Assembly: GCA_947458345.1 (NCBI GenBank)
Contig: CANHBU010000070.1
Coordinates: 1 to 8,053 of the forward strand
Source: Comamonadaceae bacterium
GTDB lineage: Bacteria > Pseudomonadota > Gammaproteobacteria > Burkholderiales > Burkholderiaceae_C
Length of the DNA stretch: 8,053 nucleotides
Reading direction: 5' to 3'
The notes beneath the pieces were generated by a model. That model had not been told where the DNA came from. It searched no databases and saw nothing but the letters and a program-made list of their open reading frames with translations. Position 1 is the stretch's first letter. Each line of letters begins with the position of its first letter. The position numbers were made by a program, and so were the translations under genes. Shown here piece after piece: positions 1 through 6,285 of this stretch.

Positions 1-1
1 C

Positions 2-469
2 CCCACAGCGGCCCAACTGGCCGAAATCACCACCATGGCGGCTGAAGAAATGATGCGCTTTGGTATTCGGCCCAAGGCGGCGCTGCTGTCGCACTCCAAC
101 TTTGGCTCGTCCGATCAGCCCAGCGCCCTGAAAATGCGCCGCGCGCTGCAACTGCTGCGTGAGAGCGCGCCCTGGCTAGAAGTCGACGGGGAAATGCACG
201 GCGATATCGCATTGGACCCCAAGGCACGCCAGACCGTGATGCCGCACAGCACGCTGTCGGGCGAAGCCAATTTGCTGGTCCTGCCCAATATCGATGCGGC
301 CAATATTTCCTACAACCTGCTCAAGACGGCCGCAGGGGGCAATATTGCGATCGGGCCAGTGCTGCTCGGGGCGGCCAAACCGGTGCACATCCTGACGGCC
401 AGCACCACGGTGCGCCGTATCGTGAACATGACGGCGCTAACCATCGCGGACGCCAACGCCAGCCGCTGA
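2..469 (+). CDS. maeB: NADP-dependent malic enzyme, C-terminal part (phosphotransacetylase-like domain)
   Basis: The reading frame is open from the left edge and ends in TGA at 467-469, giving 155 residues of the C-terminus of a longer protein. Stretches such as SHSNFGSSD, GEMHGDIAL, GEANLLVLPN and GPVLLGAAKPVHIL are typical of the phosphotransacetylase-like domain that ends the large, two-domain MaeB malic enzymes. By family knowledge the missing N-terminal part catalyses oxidative decarboxylation of malate to pyruvate with NADP, and this C-terminal domain is thought to be regulatory (acetyl-CoA response) rather than an active Pta. The protein is cytoplasmic. The internal ATG at 35 is not the start, because homology continues upstream of it. 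No hairpin with a T-run follows the stop, so where its transcript ends is unclear. Family assignment is firm; the regulatory role is from the family, not seen here. Confidence 0.9.
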   Translation, partial: PTAAQLAEITTMAAEEMMRFGIRPKAALLSHSNFGSSDQPSALKMRRALQLLRESAPWLEVDGEMHGDIALDPKARQTVMPHSTLSGEANLLVLPNIDAANISYNLLKTAAGGNIAIGPVLLGAAKPVHILTASTTVRRIVNMTALTIADANASR

Positions 470-567
470 AAAGCCCGGGCAGGCTCTGCGCGGCAACGGC
501 GGCTGCGACCGGACAGAGCGGGCGCTCACATCGACACCCCCATTTCCCGGGTGCCGCCATGTTTAAT

Positions 568-667
568 GCGGGTTAGCCCTTGCTTTTCTTTCGCATATCC
601 GTCACACTAATGCCCTGAAAGTTTAGGGTTAACCCGCGTAAATGTGAAAGTTGGCAGGGTTTGACCC
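568..667. repeat. Three GGGTT-n-CCC dyads and a 12-bp long-range inverted repeat
   Basis: Three similar short dyads lie upstream of the RNase start: GGGTTAGCCC (570-579), GGGTTAACCC (626-635, a perfect 10-bp palindrome) and GGGTTTGACCC (657-667). The first and second also pair with each other over 12 bases: 568-579 with 626-637, eleven Watson-Crick pairs and one G-T. A further local hairpin, CCCT-GAAAGTTT-AGGG at 613-628, uses bases 626-628 and so competes with both. The pattern could be repeated operator half-sites for a DNA-binding protein or an mRNA leader with alternative folds. The repeats are seen directly; any function is inference. Confidence 0.45.
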
Positions 668-676
668 CCGAGGTTC

Positions 677-684
677 AGAAAAGG
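677..684 (+). promoter_or_regulatory. Shine-Dalgarno site of the RNase gene
   Basis: AGAAAAGG lies 6 bases upstream of ATG 691. It supports that ATG over the in-frame TTG at 661, which has no comparable site. Confidence 0.6.
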
Positions 685-690
685 TTTTTC

Positions 691-1095
691 ATGTTTAGCA
701 AATCGGGTGGTGCTTGGAAACACGCCCTGGCTGCGGTCTTGCTGGCTTTGGCGCCAACAGCGACCCTGCTGGCCAAAGGCCCGAACAGCGCTGAAAAACC
801 TGCCGAAACCACGATTGCCGTGGCCCAACTGCCGGAACAAGGTCAGCGAGTGCTGACTCTGATCTCCCAGGGCGGACCATTCAAGCATGACAAGGACGGC
901 ACGGTGTTTGGTAATCGGGAGCGTTTGTTGCCCCTGCATCCGCGCGGTTATTACCGCGAATACACCGTCAGAACGCCAGGGGTCAAGCATCGGGGTGCGC
1001 GCCGTATCGTCTGTGGTGGCAAGCAAGTCACCGCTCCCGACACCTGCTACTACACCGAGGACCATTATGCGAGTTTCAGGCGCATCGTTCAGTGA
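691..1095 (+). CDS. Secreted guanyl-specific ribonuclease (RNase Sa / N1-T1 / barnase class)
   Basis: This 134-residue protein has an N-terminal signal peptide (basic MFSKSGGAWK, then a hydrophobic stretch to about residue 28) followed by a compact RNase domain at about 50-134. It resembles Streptomyces RNase Sa: GPFKHDKDGTVFGNRE (62-77), GYYREYTV (86-93), RGARRIVCG (101-109) and YYTEDHYASF (120-129). By this alignment the catalytic base is E90, the phosphate-binding arginines are R101 and R105, and the catalytic histidine is H125; all are present, so the enzyme should be active. Family members cleave RNA 3' of guanosine through a 2',3'-cyclic phosphate. The start at 691 is chosen over the TTG at 661 because AGAAAAGG (677-684) sits 6 bases upstream and the signal peptide begins properly there. 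The two cysteines, C108 and C119, could pair. The next gene on the same strand encodes a barstar-like inhibitor, which fits protection of the producing cell before export. Codon use looks less GC-biased than in the neighbouring housekeeping genes. Confidence 0.9.
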   Translation: MFSKSGGAWKHALAAVLLALAPTATLLAKGPNSAEKPAETTIAVAQLPEQGQRVLTLISQGGPFKHDKDGTVFGNRERLLPLHPRGYYREYTVRTPGVKHRGARRIVCGGKQVTAPDTCYYTEDHYASFRRIVQ

Positions 1096-1149
1096 TCTGC
1101 ACTGCCGATTCGAGCAAGGTTTCGACGTTTTTCAACCTGAGTTTTTGAT

Positions 1150-1157
1150 GGAAAGAA
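1150..1157 (+). promoter_or_regulatory. Shine-Dalgarno site of the barstar gene
   Basis: GGAAAGAA lies 8 bases before ATG 1166. It overlaps the alternative ATG at 1148, which has no good ribosome binding site of its own, so 1166 is preferred. Confidence 0.5.
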
Positions 1158-1165
1158 CCACGAAG

Positions 1166-1567
1166 ATGGACAAGCCACTTCGTACTGTCAGACCCAATAT
1201 CGTCCAGTCCATCCGCGCCTTCAGGGTGCAGGATTTGCAGGAGGCCGCCACCGAACTGGGCCACCACTTCCTGTACGCCAATCTGGCCTCGGCCCAGAGC
1301 AAGCAGGATGTGCTGGACATGATCGCGGCGCAGTACACCTTCCCTTCGCATTTCGGCAAGAACTTCGACGCGCTCTACGACTGCATGACCGATCTGGTGC
1401 ACAAGTCGGGGCAGCAGCCGGGCTTTATCGTGGTGCTCGAACACATTCCGGCCAACGTCAAGTTTGACAAGGAAGCGCGCGAACAGCTGCTCGACATCTT
1501 CCGGGATGCGGCCGATTACTGGGCGGATCGAAACATACCGTTTCGATGTTTCTATTCTTTTCTGTAG
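1166..1567 (+). CDS. Barstar-family ribonuclease inhibitor
   Basis: This 133-residue cytoplasmic protein has no signal peptide. Its core matches barstar of Bacillus amyloliquefaciens: FPSHFGKNFDALYDCMTDL (59-77) aligns with the inhibitor's binding helix, and EQLLDIFRDAADYW (106-119) with its last helix. Aligned to barstar, D35 and D39 correspond to D68 and D72, E76 to D114 (acidic charge kept), Y29 to H62 and W38 to Y71. Barstar blocks barnase, and also RNase Sa, by placing an acidic helix in the active site. The upstream gene, 70 bases away on the same strand, is an RNase Sa-like enzyme, so the two are probably co-transcribed enzyme and inhibitor. The protein is longer than classical barstar (about 90 residues) by roughly 33-35 N-terminal residues of unknown role. 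The alternative start at 1148 would add six residues. The stop codon overlaps a strong hairpin. Confidence 0.88.
   Translation: MDKPLRTVRPNIVQSIRAFRVQDLQEAATELGHHFLYANLASAQSKQDVLDMIAAQYTFPSHFGKNFDALYDCMTDLVHKSGQQPGFIVVLEHIPANVKFDKEAREQLLDIFRDAADYWADRNIPFRCFYSFL
1527..1547 (+). repeat. 8-bp perfect inverted repeat inside the barstar 3' end
   Basis: ATCGAAAC (1527-1534) and GTTTCGAT (1540-1547) are perfect inverted repeats separated by five bases (ATACC), within the last codons of the barstar gene. A T-rich stretch (1547-1563) follows, giving a weak terminator-like look, but the T residues are interrupted. It may be a chance result of the Arg-Asn-Ile-Pro-Phe-Arg codons. Confidence 0.35.
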
Positions 1568-1601
1568 CCCGTTCCCCGGAAATTGGCCAAGGGGAACGGG
1601 C
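1567..1601 (+). other. Strong RNA hairpin starting on the barstar stop codon
   Basis: GCCCGTTCCCC (1567-1577) pairs perfectly with GGGGAACGGGC (1591-1601), 11 bp around a 13-base loop that itself contains the palindrome TTGGCCAA (1583-1590). The stem begins on the G of the barstar TAG. No T-run follows, so it is not a standard intrinsic terminator. A 3'-end stabilising structure, a processing site or part of a small RNA are possible. The hairpin is seen directly; its role is inferred. Confidence 0.6.
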
Positions 1602-1641
1602 CAGCGAGGCCCAGCAAGCAACCGACGAAGGCGGCGAAGTG

Positions 1642-1731
1642 ATGCCCACCGACAAACTGGTGGACATCTCGCCGCTGGCGCTGCGCATGAGCAGCCCGTT
1701 CAACGCCGGTTATTGGCTAGCTGCTGCTTAA
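1642..1731 (+). CDS. Possible small ORF, unrecognised (29 residues)
   Basis: ATG 1642 begins a 29-residue frame ending TAA at 1729-1731 (MPTDKLVDISPL... to ...NAGYWLAAA). GAAGG at 1627-1631, about 10 bases upstream, could serve as a ribosome binding site. Third codon positions are G/C-rich over most of its length, as in the genes around it, but the last five or so codons are not. The frame is open back to an ATG at 1546 that overlaps the barstar end, but that longer version would have to be read through the 11-bp hairpin at 1567-1601, which makes it less likely. I do not recognise the peptide: no signal peptide, no clear membrane segment, no known motif. It may be a remnant of a lost gene or chance. 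Treat as tentative. Confidence 0.25.
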   Translation: MPTDKLVDISPLALRMSSPFNAGYWLAAA

Positions 1732-1775
1732 GAGGCCGGGGCCAAGCATTGGCCCAGACCCACGAGCAGCCTGAC

Positions 1776-1802
1776 AAAGCCCGTCGATCGACGGGCTTTT
1801 TT
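1776..1802 (+). terminator. Rho-independent terminator
   Basis: AAAGCCCGTC (1776-1785) and GACGGGCTTT (1790-1799) form a perfect 10-bp stem with a GATC loop, followed by a T-run at 1797-1802. The direction is + strand, so it ends the RNase/barstar transcript and anything downstream of it. On the - strand only TTT follows the stem, so it would be a weaker terminator for rsmA, whose stop codon (1804-1802) lies in the T-run. Confidence 0.92.
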
Positions 1803-2578
1803 CATTTCGGGACCGACAGGCCTTGCGCGAGCGCGACGTATTCAGCCACCGCAACTTCCTCGGCGCGGCGCTGCACATCAAATTGACCGGCCAGGCCGCG
1901 CTCATCGAGCCATCGCCCGAGGCTGTGGCGCAGCAATTTGCGCCGCTGGCTAAAGGCCAGCTGCACCAGTTGCCCCAGCAGCGCCGCATCCAGCCGAGGC
2001 GGCTGGGCCAGTGGGCGCATGCGCACCACGGCGCTGTCGACCCGCGGCGGCGGATCAAAGCACTCGGGCGGCACAAACAGCACCGACTCCATGTGGTAGC
2101 GCCATTGCAGCATCACACTTAGGCGGCCGTAGGCGCTGGTCGCCGGCGCCGCCACCATGCGATCGATCACTTCCTTTTGCAGCATGAAGTGCTGGTCTTC
2201 GATCCGGTCGGCCAGCGGCAGCAAATGAAACAAGATGGGCGTCGAGATGTTGTAGGGCAGGTTGCCCACCACGCGCAAGCGGCCGGGGGCCGGTGCCAGC
2301 CGGTCGGCCACGGCCCGAAAATCGAGCTTGAGCACATCTGACTCGATGACCTCGAGTTGGCCGTGATCGCGCAAGCGCGCAGCCAGGTCGCGGTCGAGTT
2401 CGACCACGGCCAGATGCCCCAGGCGCTCAACCAGAGGCTGGGTCAAGGCCGCCAAACCGGGACCGATTTCCAACATGGGCTGACCGGGCCTGGGGTCGAT
2501 CGCGCGCACAATGGCCGCGATGGTGGCGCTGTCGGCCAGAAAATGCTGACCAAAGCGCTTGCGCGCGATATGCTTCAA
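1802..2578 (-). CDS. rsmA: 16S rRNA (adenine1518-N6/adenine1519-N6)-dimethyltransferase
   Basis: This 258-residue protein is RsmA (KsgA), which dimethylates A1518 and A1519 of 16S rRNA with S-adenosylmethionine late in 30S assembly. Motifs appear in family order: FGQHFL near the N-terminus (9-14), the SAM-binding loop LEIGPG (36-41), the acidic VVELD at the end of the next strand (58-62), ESDVLKLDF (79-87), the catalytic NLPY (106-109) and the [14 protein letters not shown] segment (174-187) of the C-terminal domain. Length is normal for betaproteobacterial members. No ATG or GTG fits the conserved start [13 protein letters not shown], so a TTG at 2578-2576 is taken as the start codon. An ACAGG site (2591-2587) is 8 bases upstream. 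It lies 13 bases after surA on the same strand and is probably the last gene of the lptD-surA-rsmA operon. Confidence 0.93.
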   Translation of the reverse strand: MKHIARKRFGQHFLADSATIAAIVRAIDPRPGQPMLEIGPGLAALTQPLVERLGHLAVVELDRDLAARLRDHGQLEVIESDVLKLDFRAVADRLAPAPGRLRVVGNLPYNISTPILFHLLPLADRIEDQHFMLQKEVIDRMVAAPATSAYGRLSVMLQWRYHMESVLFVPPECFDPPPRVDSAVVRMRPLAQPPRLDAALLGQLVQLAFSQRRKLLRHSLGRWLDERGLAGQFDVQRRAEEVAVAEYVALAQGLSVPK

Positions 2579-2586
2579 AACAAAAA

Positions 2587-2591
2587 CCTGT
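2587..2591 (-). promoter_or_regulatory. Shine-Dalgarno site of rsmA
   Basis: ACAGG on the - strand lies 8 bases before TTG 2578 and fills most of the 13-base surA-rsmA gap. It supports the TTG as start codon. Confidence 0.5.
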
Positions 2592-3926
2592 TTATTGCGG
2601 CGGCTCGCGGTATTCAACGTAGGCTCGTCCGCGCACATCCTGCAGCCACGCACGCAGAGCCTCTTCGGTCTTGCGCTCGCGCACTTCACGGCGCGCCAGT
2701 TCACGGCGCTCCTTGTCGGTCAGGGGCACCTCACGACGCTCGAGCACCTCAATGAGGTGCATGCCAAAGCGCGAAATGATGGGCTCGGAGATGTCTCCCG
2801 GATTCAAAGCGTCCATGGCCTGCTCAAACTCGGGCACCATCATGCCGGGGCTGGCCCAGCCCAGATCGCCACCCATTCGGGCCGAGCCGTCTTCGCTAAA
2901 TTCGCGCGCAAGCTGGCCGAAGTCGGACTGCCCGGCACGCACGCGGGCGAGCAGCTCGTTGAGCCGTGCGCGCGCGGCCTGCTCGCTCAGTCTCGGGCTC
3001 GGCCGCAACAGGATGTGCCGCGCACGCGTCTGCACCACCGTACTGAGCTCGTCGCCGGGCATTTTGCGCTCGAGCACCTTGAGCACATGAAAGCCGGCGC
3101 CACTGCGCACCGGACCCACGACCGCGCCCAAGGGCTGACCCTGCGTGGCCTGCACGAAAAGGGCCGGGTAACGATCGACGCTGCGCAGGCCCAGCTGTCC
3201 GCCCGTCTGCCCATCGGGAGAGTTGGAGACCTGTTTGGCCAGCGCGGCAAAGTCTGCGCCCTGCTCGAGGCTGCGGCGCAGCTGCTCAGCCCGGGCCTGC
3301 AGCTGGCTCAGCTGCTCGGCCGTGCTGTCCTCTGGTACGGCCACCAGGATCTGGGCCAGATGGATATGCGTCGGCTCGGCTGCAGCAGCGGCCGCCTGGC
3401 GCTCGCTCAGATGACGATCGATCTCCTGCTCGGTGATGCGCACGCGCGAATCGACTTCGCGCTCACGCAGCCGCATCAGGGCGATTTCGTCCCGCAGTTC
3501 ACGCCGGTAGCGCTCCAGACTCACGCCATCGGCCTGCAGCCGCCGGCCCAACTCAGCGACGCTGATCTGGTTTTGCCGCGCCACATCGGCCAGCGCCTGC
3601 TCGACCGCGGCCTCGTCGACGCGGATGCCCGTATCGGCGGCCATCTGCACCTGCGCCCGCTCGACAATCAGACTCTCCACGACCTGGCGGGCCAGCTCAG
3701 GCGAGGCTTGCTGCGCCGTGCCCTGCGCCAGCAGGCGCCGGCTGCGGTTGCTGACATCTTGGTTGGTGATCGGCTCGGCGTTGACGATGGCCACAATGAA
3801 ATCAAGCGGTCGGCCCGCTGACGCGCTCACACGCGTCGATGGCGCGGGCTGGGCCCAAGCCGCTGCTGCGCCCAGGCATGCGGCCAGGACAAACGGGCCG
3901 ATGCGGCGAAGAAAGATCTCAGTCAT
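2592..3926 (-). CDS. surA: Periplasmic chaperone / peptidyl-prolyl isomerase SurA
   Basis: This 444-residue protein has a signal peptide (MTEIFLRR, hydrophobic 11-24, likely cut after AWA at 23-25). A SurA N-terminal chaperone domain follows at about 40-175, opening with [15 protein letters not shown]. There are then two parvulin domains: about 186-287 ([14 protein letters not shown]... to ...[12 protein letters not shown]) and about 297-397 ([10 protein letters not shown]... to ...[14 protein letters not shown]). The C-terminal helix closes back on the N-domain in the family. SurA escorts unfolded outer-membrane proteins across the periplasm to the BAM machinery, and LptD is one of its known clients in E. 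coli, which fits the gene's place directly after lptD. Its ATG lies inside the end of lptD in the string ATGACTGA. No strong ribosome binding site precedes it, so translation is probably coupled to lptD. The length is close to E. coli SurA. Confidence 0.95.
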   Translation of the reverse strand: MTEIFLRRIGPFVLAACLGAAAAWAQPAPSTRVSASAGRPLDFIVAIVNAEPITNQDVSNRSRRLLAQGTAQQASPELARQVVESLIVERAQVQMAADTGIRVDEAAVEQALADVARQNQISVAELGRRLQADGVSLERYRRELRDEIALMRLREREVDSRVRITEQEIDRHLSERQAAAAAAEPTHIHLAQILVAVPEDSTAEQLSQLQARAEQLRRSLEQGADFAALAKQVSNSPDGQTGGQLGLRSVDRYPALFVQATQGQPLGAVVGPVRSGAGFHVLKVLERKMPGDELSTVVQTRARHILLRPSPRLSEQAARARLNELLARVRAGQSDFGQLAREFSEDGSARMGGDLGWASPGMMVPEFEQAMDALNPGDISEPIISRFGMHLIEVLERREVPLTDKERRELARREVRERKTEEALRAWLQDVRGRAYVEYREPPQ

Positions 3927-6285
3927 AGTTGGAAAACCGGCTCGGTGGACTGACCTGATTGCGCAGGTACTGGTAACGGGGAATGTTGTTTTTAAGTGTG
4001 CTCAGGGGATTGTTGCCGATGCGGGAAAAGCCCACGAGTTCCAATTGCAACATGATCTGCGTATTGGCCCGGCTCAGGCCGCTGTAAGAGCGTTGCACCA
4101 CCGCCCGGCCGATCCAGCAGCAGCCGTCGTATTCCAGGCCCAGGACGCTGTCGACCAAACGCCCATCGGTCACGCTGTAATTGAGGCGCCCAACGCTGTA
4201 CCAGCGCCGCCCGCTGCGGCCCGCGCCAAGGTCCTGGTCACGATCACCCCACCAACCATTGATCGGCCACTGCCAGCCCAGATCGAGCTGCTCGCTGCCG
4301 CTGTCGCCGGGCGTCACCGGACGCTGCAGCCGATAGGCCGAGGTGAGCACCCGGTAAGGCCCAGGGTGGTAACGGGCGGCCAGCGCCAGTCGCTGAGATT
4401 GGCGGCGCTTGGGGTTGTACTGCGTGATCAGGTCCATGCCCCACTGCTCTGAGGCATTGACCGTGGCGCCGAACATGAGGTCACTGATGCGCTCGGAATT
4501 GACGGGCGGCGGGCCGCCGTCGAGCGTGACGCCCTGGTCGGCAAAGCGCACGCGCTGAGCCATGCCCAGGCGCAGCAACTCGGCGCCCGATTCAGGGCTG
4601 AGCAAACGCGAGCTCAGGCCCAGCGTGACGAGATTGGCATCGGCGATGCGGTCGTTGCCGACAAAGCTGTTTTCGGCAAACAAGGTGGCAAAGCTGAAGC
4701 TGTTTTCTGCGCTGTCGTAATTGGGCAGACCGCTTTGCTTGCGATAAGGGGTGTAGACATAAAACGCGCGCGGCTCGAGTGTTTGCACGAAGGTTTGGCC
4801 AAACCAGCTGGCCTGGCGCTCGAACACCAGGCCTGAGTCCAGGCTCAAGGTGGGCACGCCGCGGCCGGCCGAACGGGCGCCGCGCCAGACTTCCTCAAAG
4901 CTGTATTGCGTCAGGTGCAACTGCACCTTGGGCGTGATGTAGCCGGCAGGCCCCACCCACGGCCGGCTGAGCTGGGCGCGGACGTACAAACGGTCGGCAT
5001 TGGTTTGTTGCGTGCGGCTGCGCAAGGCCGAAAACCGGGTGAAATCGCTCTCGAGCGCGCTCTCGACGCCGCCCACCGCTGTGTCCCAGAAGCTGGCGTG
5101 GCGCAGCACCAGTTGGGGCAAGCGGTCATACGGCGGCACGATAGGCTGCAGCGGATCTTGCAAGGTCTGCCACTGCAAGGTGCGAAAGCTGGCCTGCACA
5201 TCGCCGCGCGCCCAGGCCAGGCTCACGTCCGAGGGCAGCAGGCGCTGCGTGAGCACCTTGCTTTGGCGCGGGAAGTCGCGCCAATAATCGTCGTCGCTGA
5301 CCCGGTTGAGGTTCACGCTGTAAGTCAGCCCGCCCCACGATGACGGCTCCACAGCCCAGCGACCGCTGTGCTCAAAACCATAAGCCCAGCGCTCGCTCTG
5401 GTTGAGCCGGTCATTGGGCAAGACATTGAGGCGCAGCGAGCCTTGGTCGCTGCGCTCTAAATAGCGCAGCTCGGCGCCCAAGTCCACGCCGCGCTTGCTC
5501 ATCACCGTGGGCGTAAGCGTGGCATCGCGGTTGGGCGCGATGTCCAGGTAGTAAGGCAGGGTCAGGCTCAAACCGCTGGCCGTATCGACGGCGTAGCTCG
5601 GCGGCAAGATGCCCGACTTGCGCCGGGTGCTCAGGGGAAAGCTCACCGTGCCAGGCCAGGCCAGCACAGTGAGGTCGTAAAACCGCAGCCTGAGGTTTGT
5701 TGCCTGGCCGGACTCGGCCTCGAAGTCAAAGCTAAAGCGATCGGCCAGCAGCTCCCAAGCGGGCTTCCAACTTTCTTCGTTGTCGCGCTCGCACGTGGTG
5801 TAGCTGGCGGCCTGGGCGCTCATGCGCTGATCGCCCTGAAAGTCAAAGCGCTGCGCCTGACCCTGCCCGCCGCTGAGAAATCGGTACTGCGGCCGCAGAA
5901 AAAAACCTTCGAAGGTGTCCATGCGCAGGCTCAACTCCTGGCCGCTGAACACATGCCCGGAACGGGCCACCCGCACCTGGCCGTCGGCGTGCACCGTCTG
6001 CGTGGGCTCGTCGATCTCTAAGCGCTGCGCGCGCAACGCCGTCGGGCCTTGTCTGAGCTGGGCGCTGCCCTCGATGAGCAACTTGACGTCGCTCTGGCCC
6101 TCAAGACGGTCGCCGAACACAAAGGCCGGCGCCTCGCGCTGGCTTTGCGGCGAGGGCTTCTCGGCCAGCATGGGCGAGGCGCGCAAGCGCAGCGCCTCCA
6201 TGGGCGCCTGAGCGATAGCAGGCGCAGCCTGACTCAGGCATGCGCCAGCCAACAGAAAAAACCGCATGCCCAGGGCCGAACGCAT
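3919..6285 (-). CDS. lptD: LPS-assembly outer-membrane protein LptD
   Basis: From ATG 6285 the product is 788 residues, close to E. coli LptD (784). It has a signal peptide (MRSALGMRFF, hydrophobic to about 24, cut near AIAQA). A periplasmic OstA/LptA-like jellyroll domain follows at about 56-135, and the outer-membrane beta-barrel occupies most of the rest. Conserved barrel-entry stretches are visible, e.g. RKSGILPPSY and YYLDIAPNRDATLTPTVMSKRG. LptD with the lipoprotein LptE inserts LPS into the outer leaflet. The adjacent cysteines C722-C723 (YDGCCW) and C165 (TTCERD) match the E. coli disulfide residues C724/C725 and C173, but no counterpart of C31 exists in the mature N-terminus. Alternative starts are ATG 6345 (better SD-like sequence, but a poorer signal peptide and overlap with amgK) and ATG 6267. 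It begins the operon with surA and rsmA and overlaps surA by 8 bases. Confidence 0.94.
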   Translation of the reverse strand: MRSALGMRFFLLAGACLSQAAPAIAQAPMEALRLRASPMLAEKPSPQSQREAPAFVFGDRLEGQSDVKLLIEGSAQLRQGPTALRAQRLEIDEPTQTVHADGQVRVARSGHVFSGQELSLRMDTFEGFFLRPQYRFLSGGQGQAQRFDFQGDQRMSAQAASYTTCERDNEESWKPAWELLADRFSFDFEAESGQATNLRLRFYDLTVLAWPGTVSFPLSTRRKSGILPPSYAVDTASGLSLTLPYYLDIAPNRDATLTPTVMSKRGVDLGAELRYLERSDQGSLRLNVLPNDRLNQSERWAYGFEHSGRWAVEPSSWGGLTYSVNLNRVSDDDYWRDFPRQSKVLTQRLLPSDVSLAWARGDVQASFRTLQWQTLQDPLQPIVPPYDRLPQLVLRHASFWDTAVGGVESALESDFTRFSALRSRTQQTNADRLYVRAQLSRPWVGPAGYITPKVQLHLTQYSFEEVWRGARSAGRGVPTLSLDSGLVFERQASWFGQTFVQTLEPRAFYVYTPYRKQSGLPNYDSAENSFSFATLFAENSFVGNDRIADANLVTLGLSSRLLSPESGAELLRLGMAQRVRFADQGVTLDGGPPPVNSERISDLMFGATVNASEQWGMDLITQYNPKRRQSQRLALAARYHPGPYRVLTSAYRLQRPVTPGDSGSEQLDLGWQWPINGWWGDRDQDLGAGRSGRRWYSVGRLNYSVTDGRLVDSVLGLEYDGCCWIGRAVVQRSYSGLSRANTQIMLQLELVGFSRIGNNPLSTLKNNIPRYQYLRNQVSPPSRFSNYD

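Larger units (their letters stand above)
470..690 (+). promoter_or_regulatory. Intergenic leader upstream of the RNase gene, dyad-rich
   Basis: These 221 bases hold no gene I can support. The first part (470-555) is GC-rich and carries a palindrome GCCCGGGC (473-480) and a loose 6-bp inverted repeat (483-488 with 524-529), but no T-run, so no intrinsic terminator for maeB is evident. From about 556 the composition becomes AT-richer. This is where the promoter of the RNase/barstar unit is expected. No clean -35/-10 pair stands out; TTGCTT at 580-585 with a weak -10 about 17 bases downstream is only a guess. The dyads at 568-667 are described separately. Confidence 0.5.

Noticed and set aside
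473..529. Terminator for maeB
   Set aside because: GCCCGGGC and a 6-bp inverted repeat are present, but no T-run follows either, so an intrinsic terminator is not supported.
887..1165. N-terminal extension of the barstar frame back to 887
   Set aside because: It overlaps the RNase gene in another frame and shows no barstar similarity before 1166; ATG 1166 has a ribosome binding site.
1546..1641. Longer version of the small ORF starting at ATG 1546
   Set aside because: It would overlap the end of barstar and run through the 11-bp perfect hairpin, which better explains the base pattern there.
2559..3821. A 420-codon + strand frame opposite surA
   Set aside because: Same composition artefact: surA on the - strand has a signal peptide and two parvulin domains, while the + frame has no domain I recognise.
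6220..6267. LptD as a lipoprotein because of LLAGAC in the signal peptide
   Set aside because: The position three before Cys is Ala rather than Leu/Val/Ile, a good signal-peptidase I site follows (AIAQA), and LptD is a barrel protein, not a lipoprotein.
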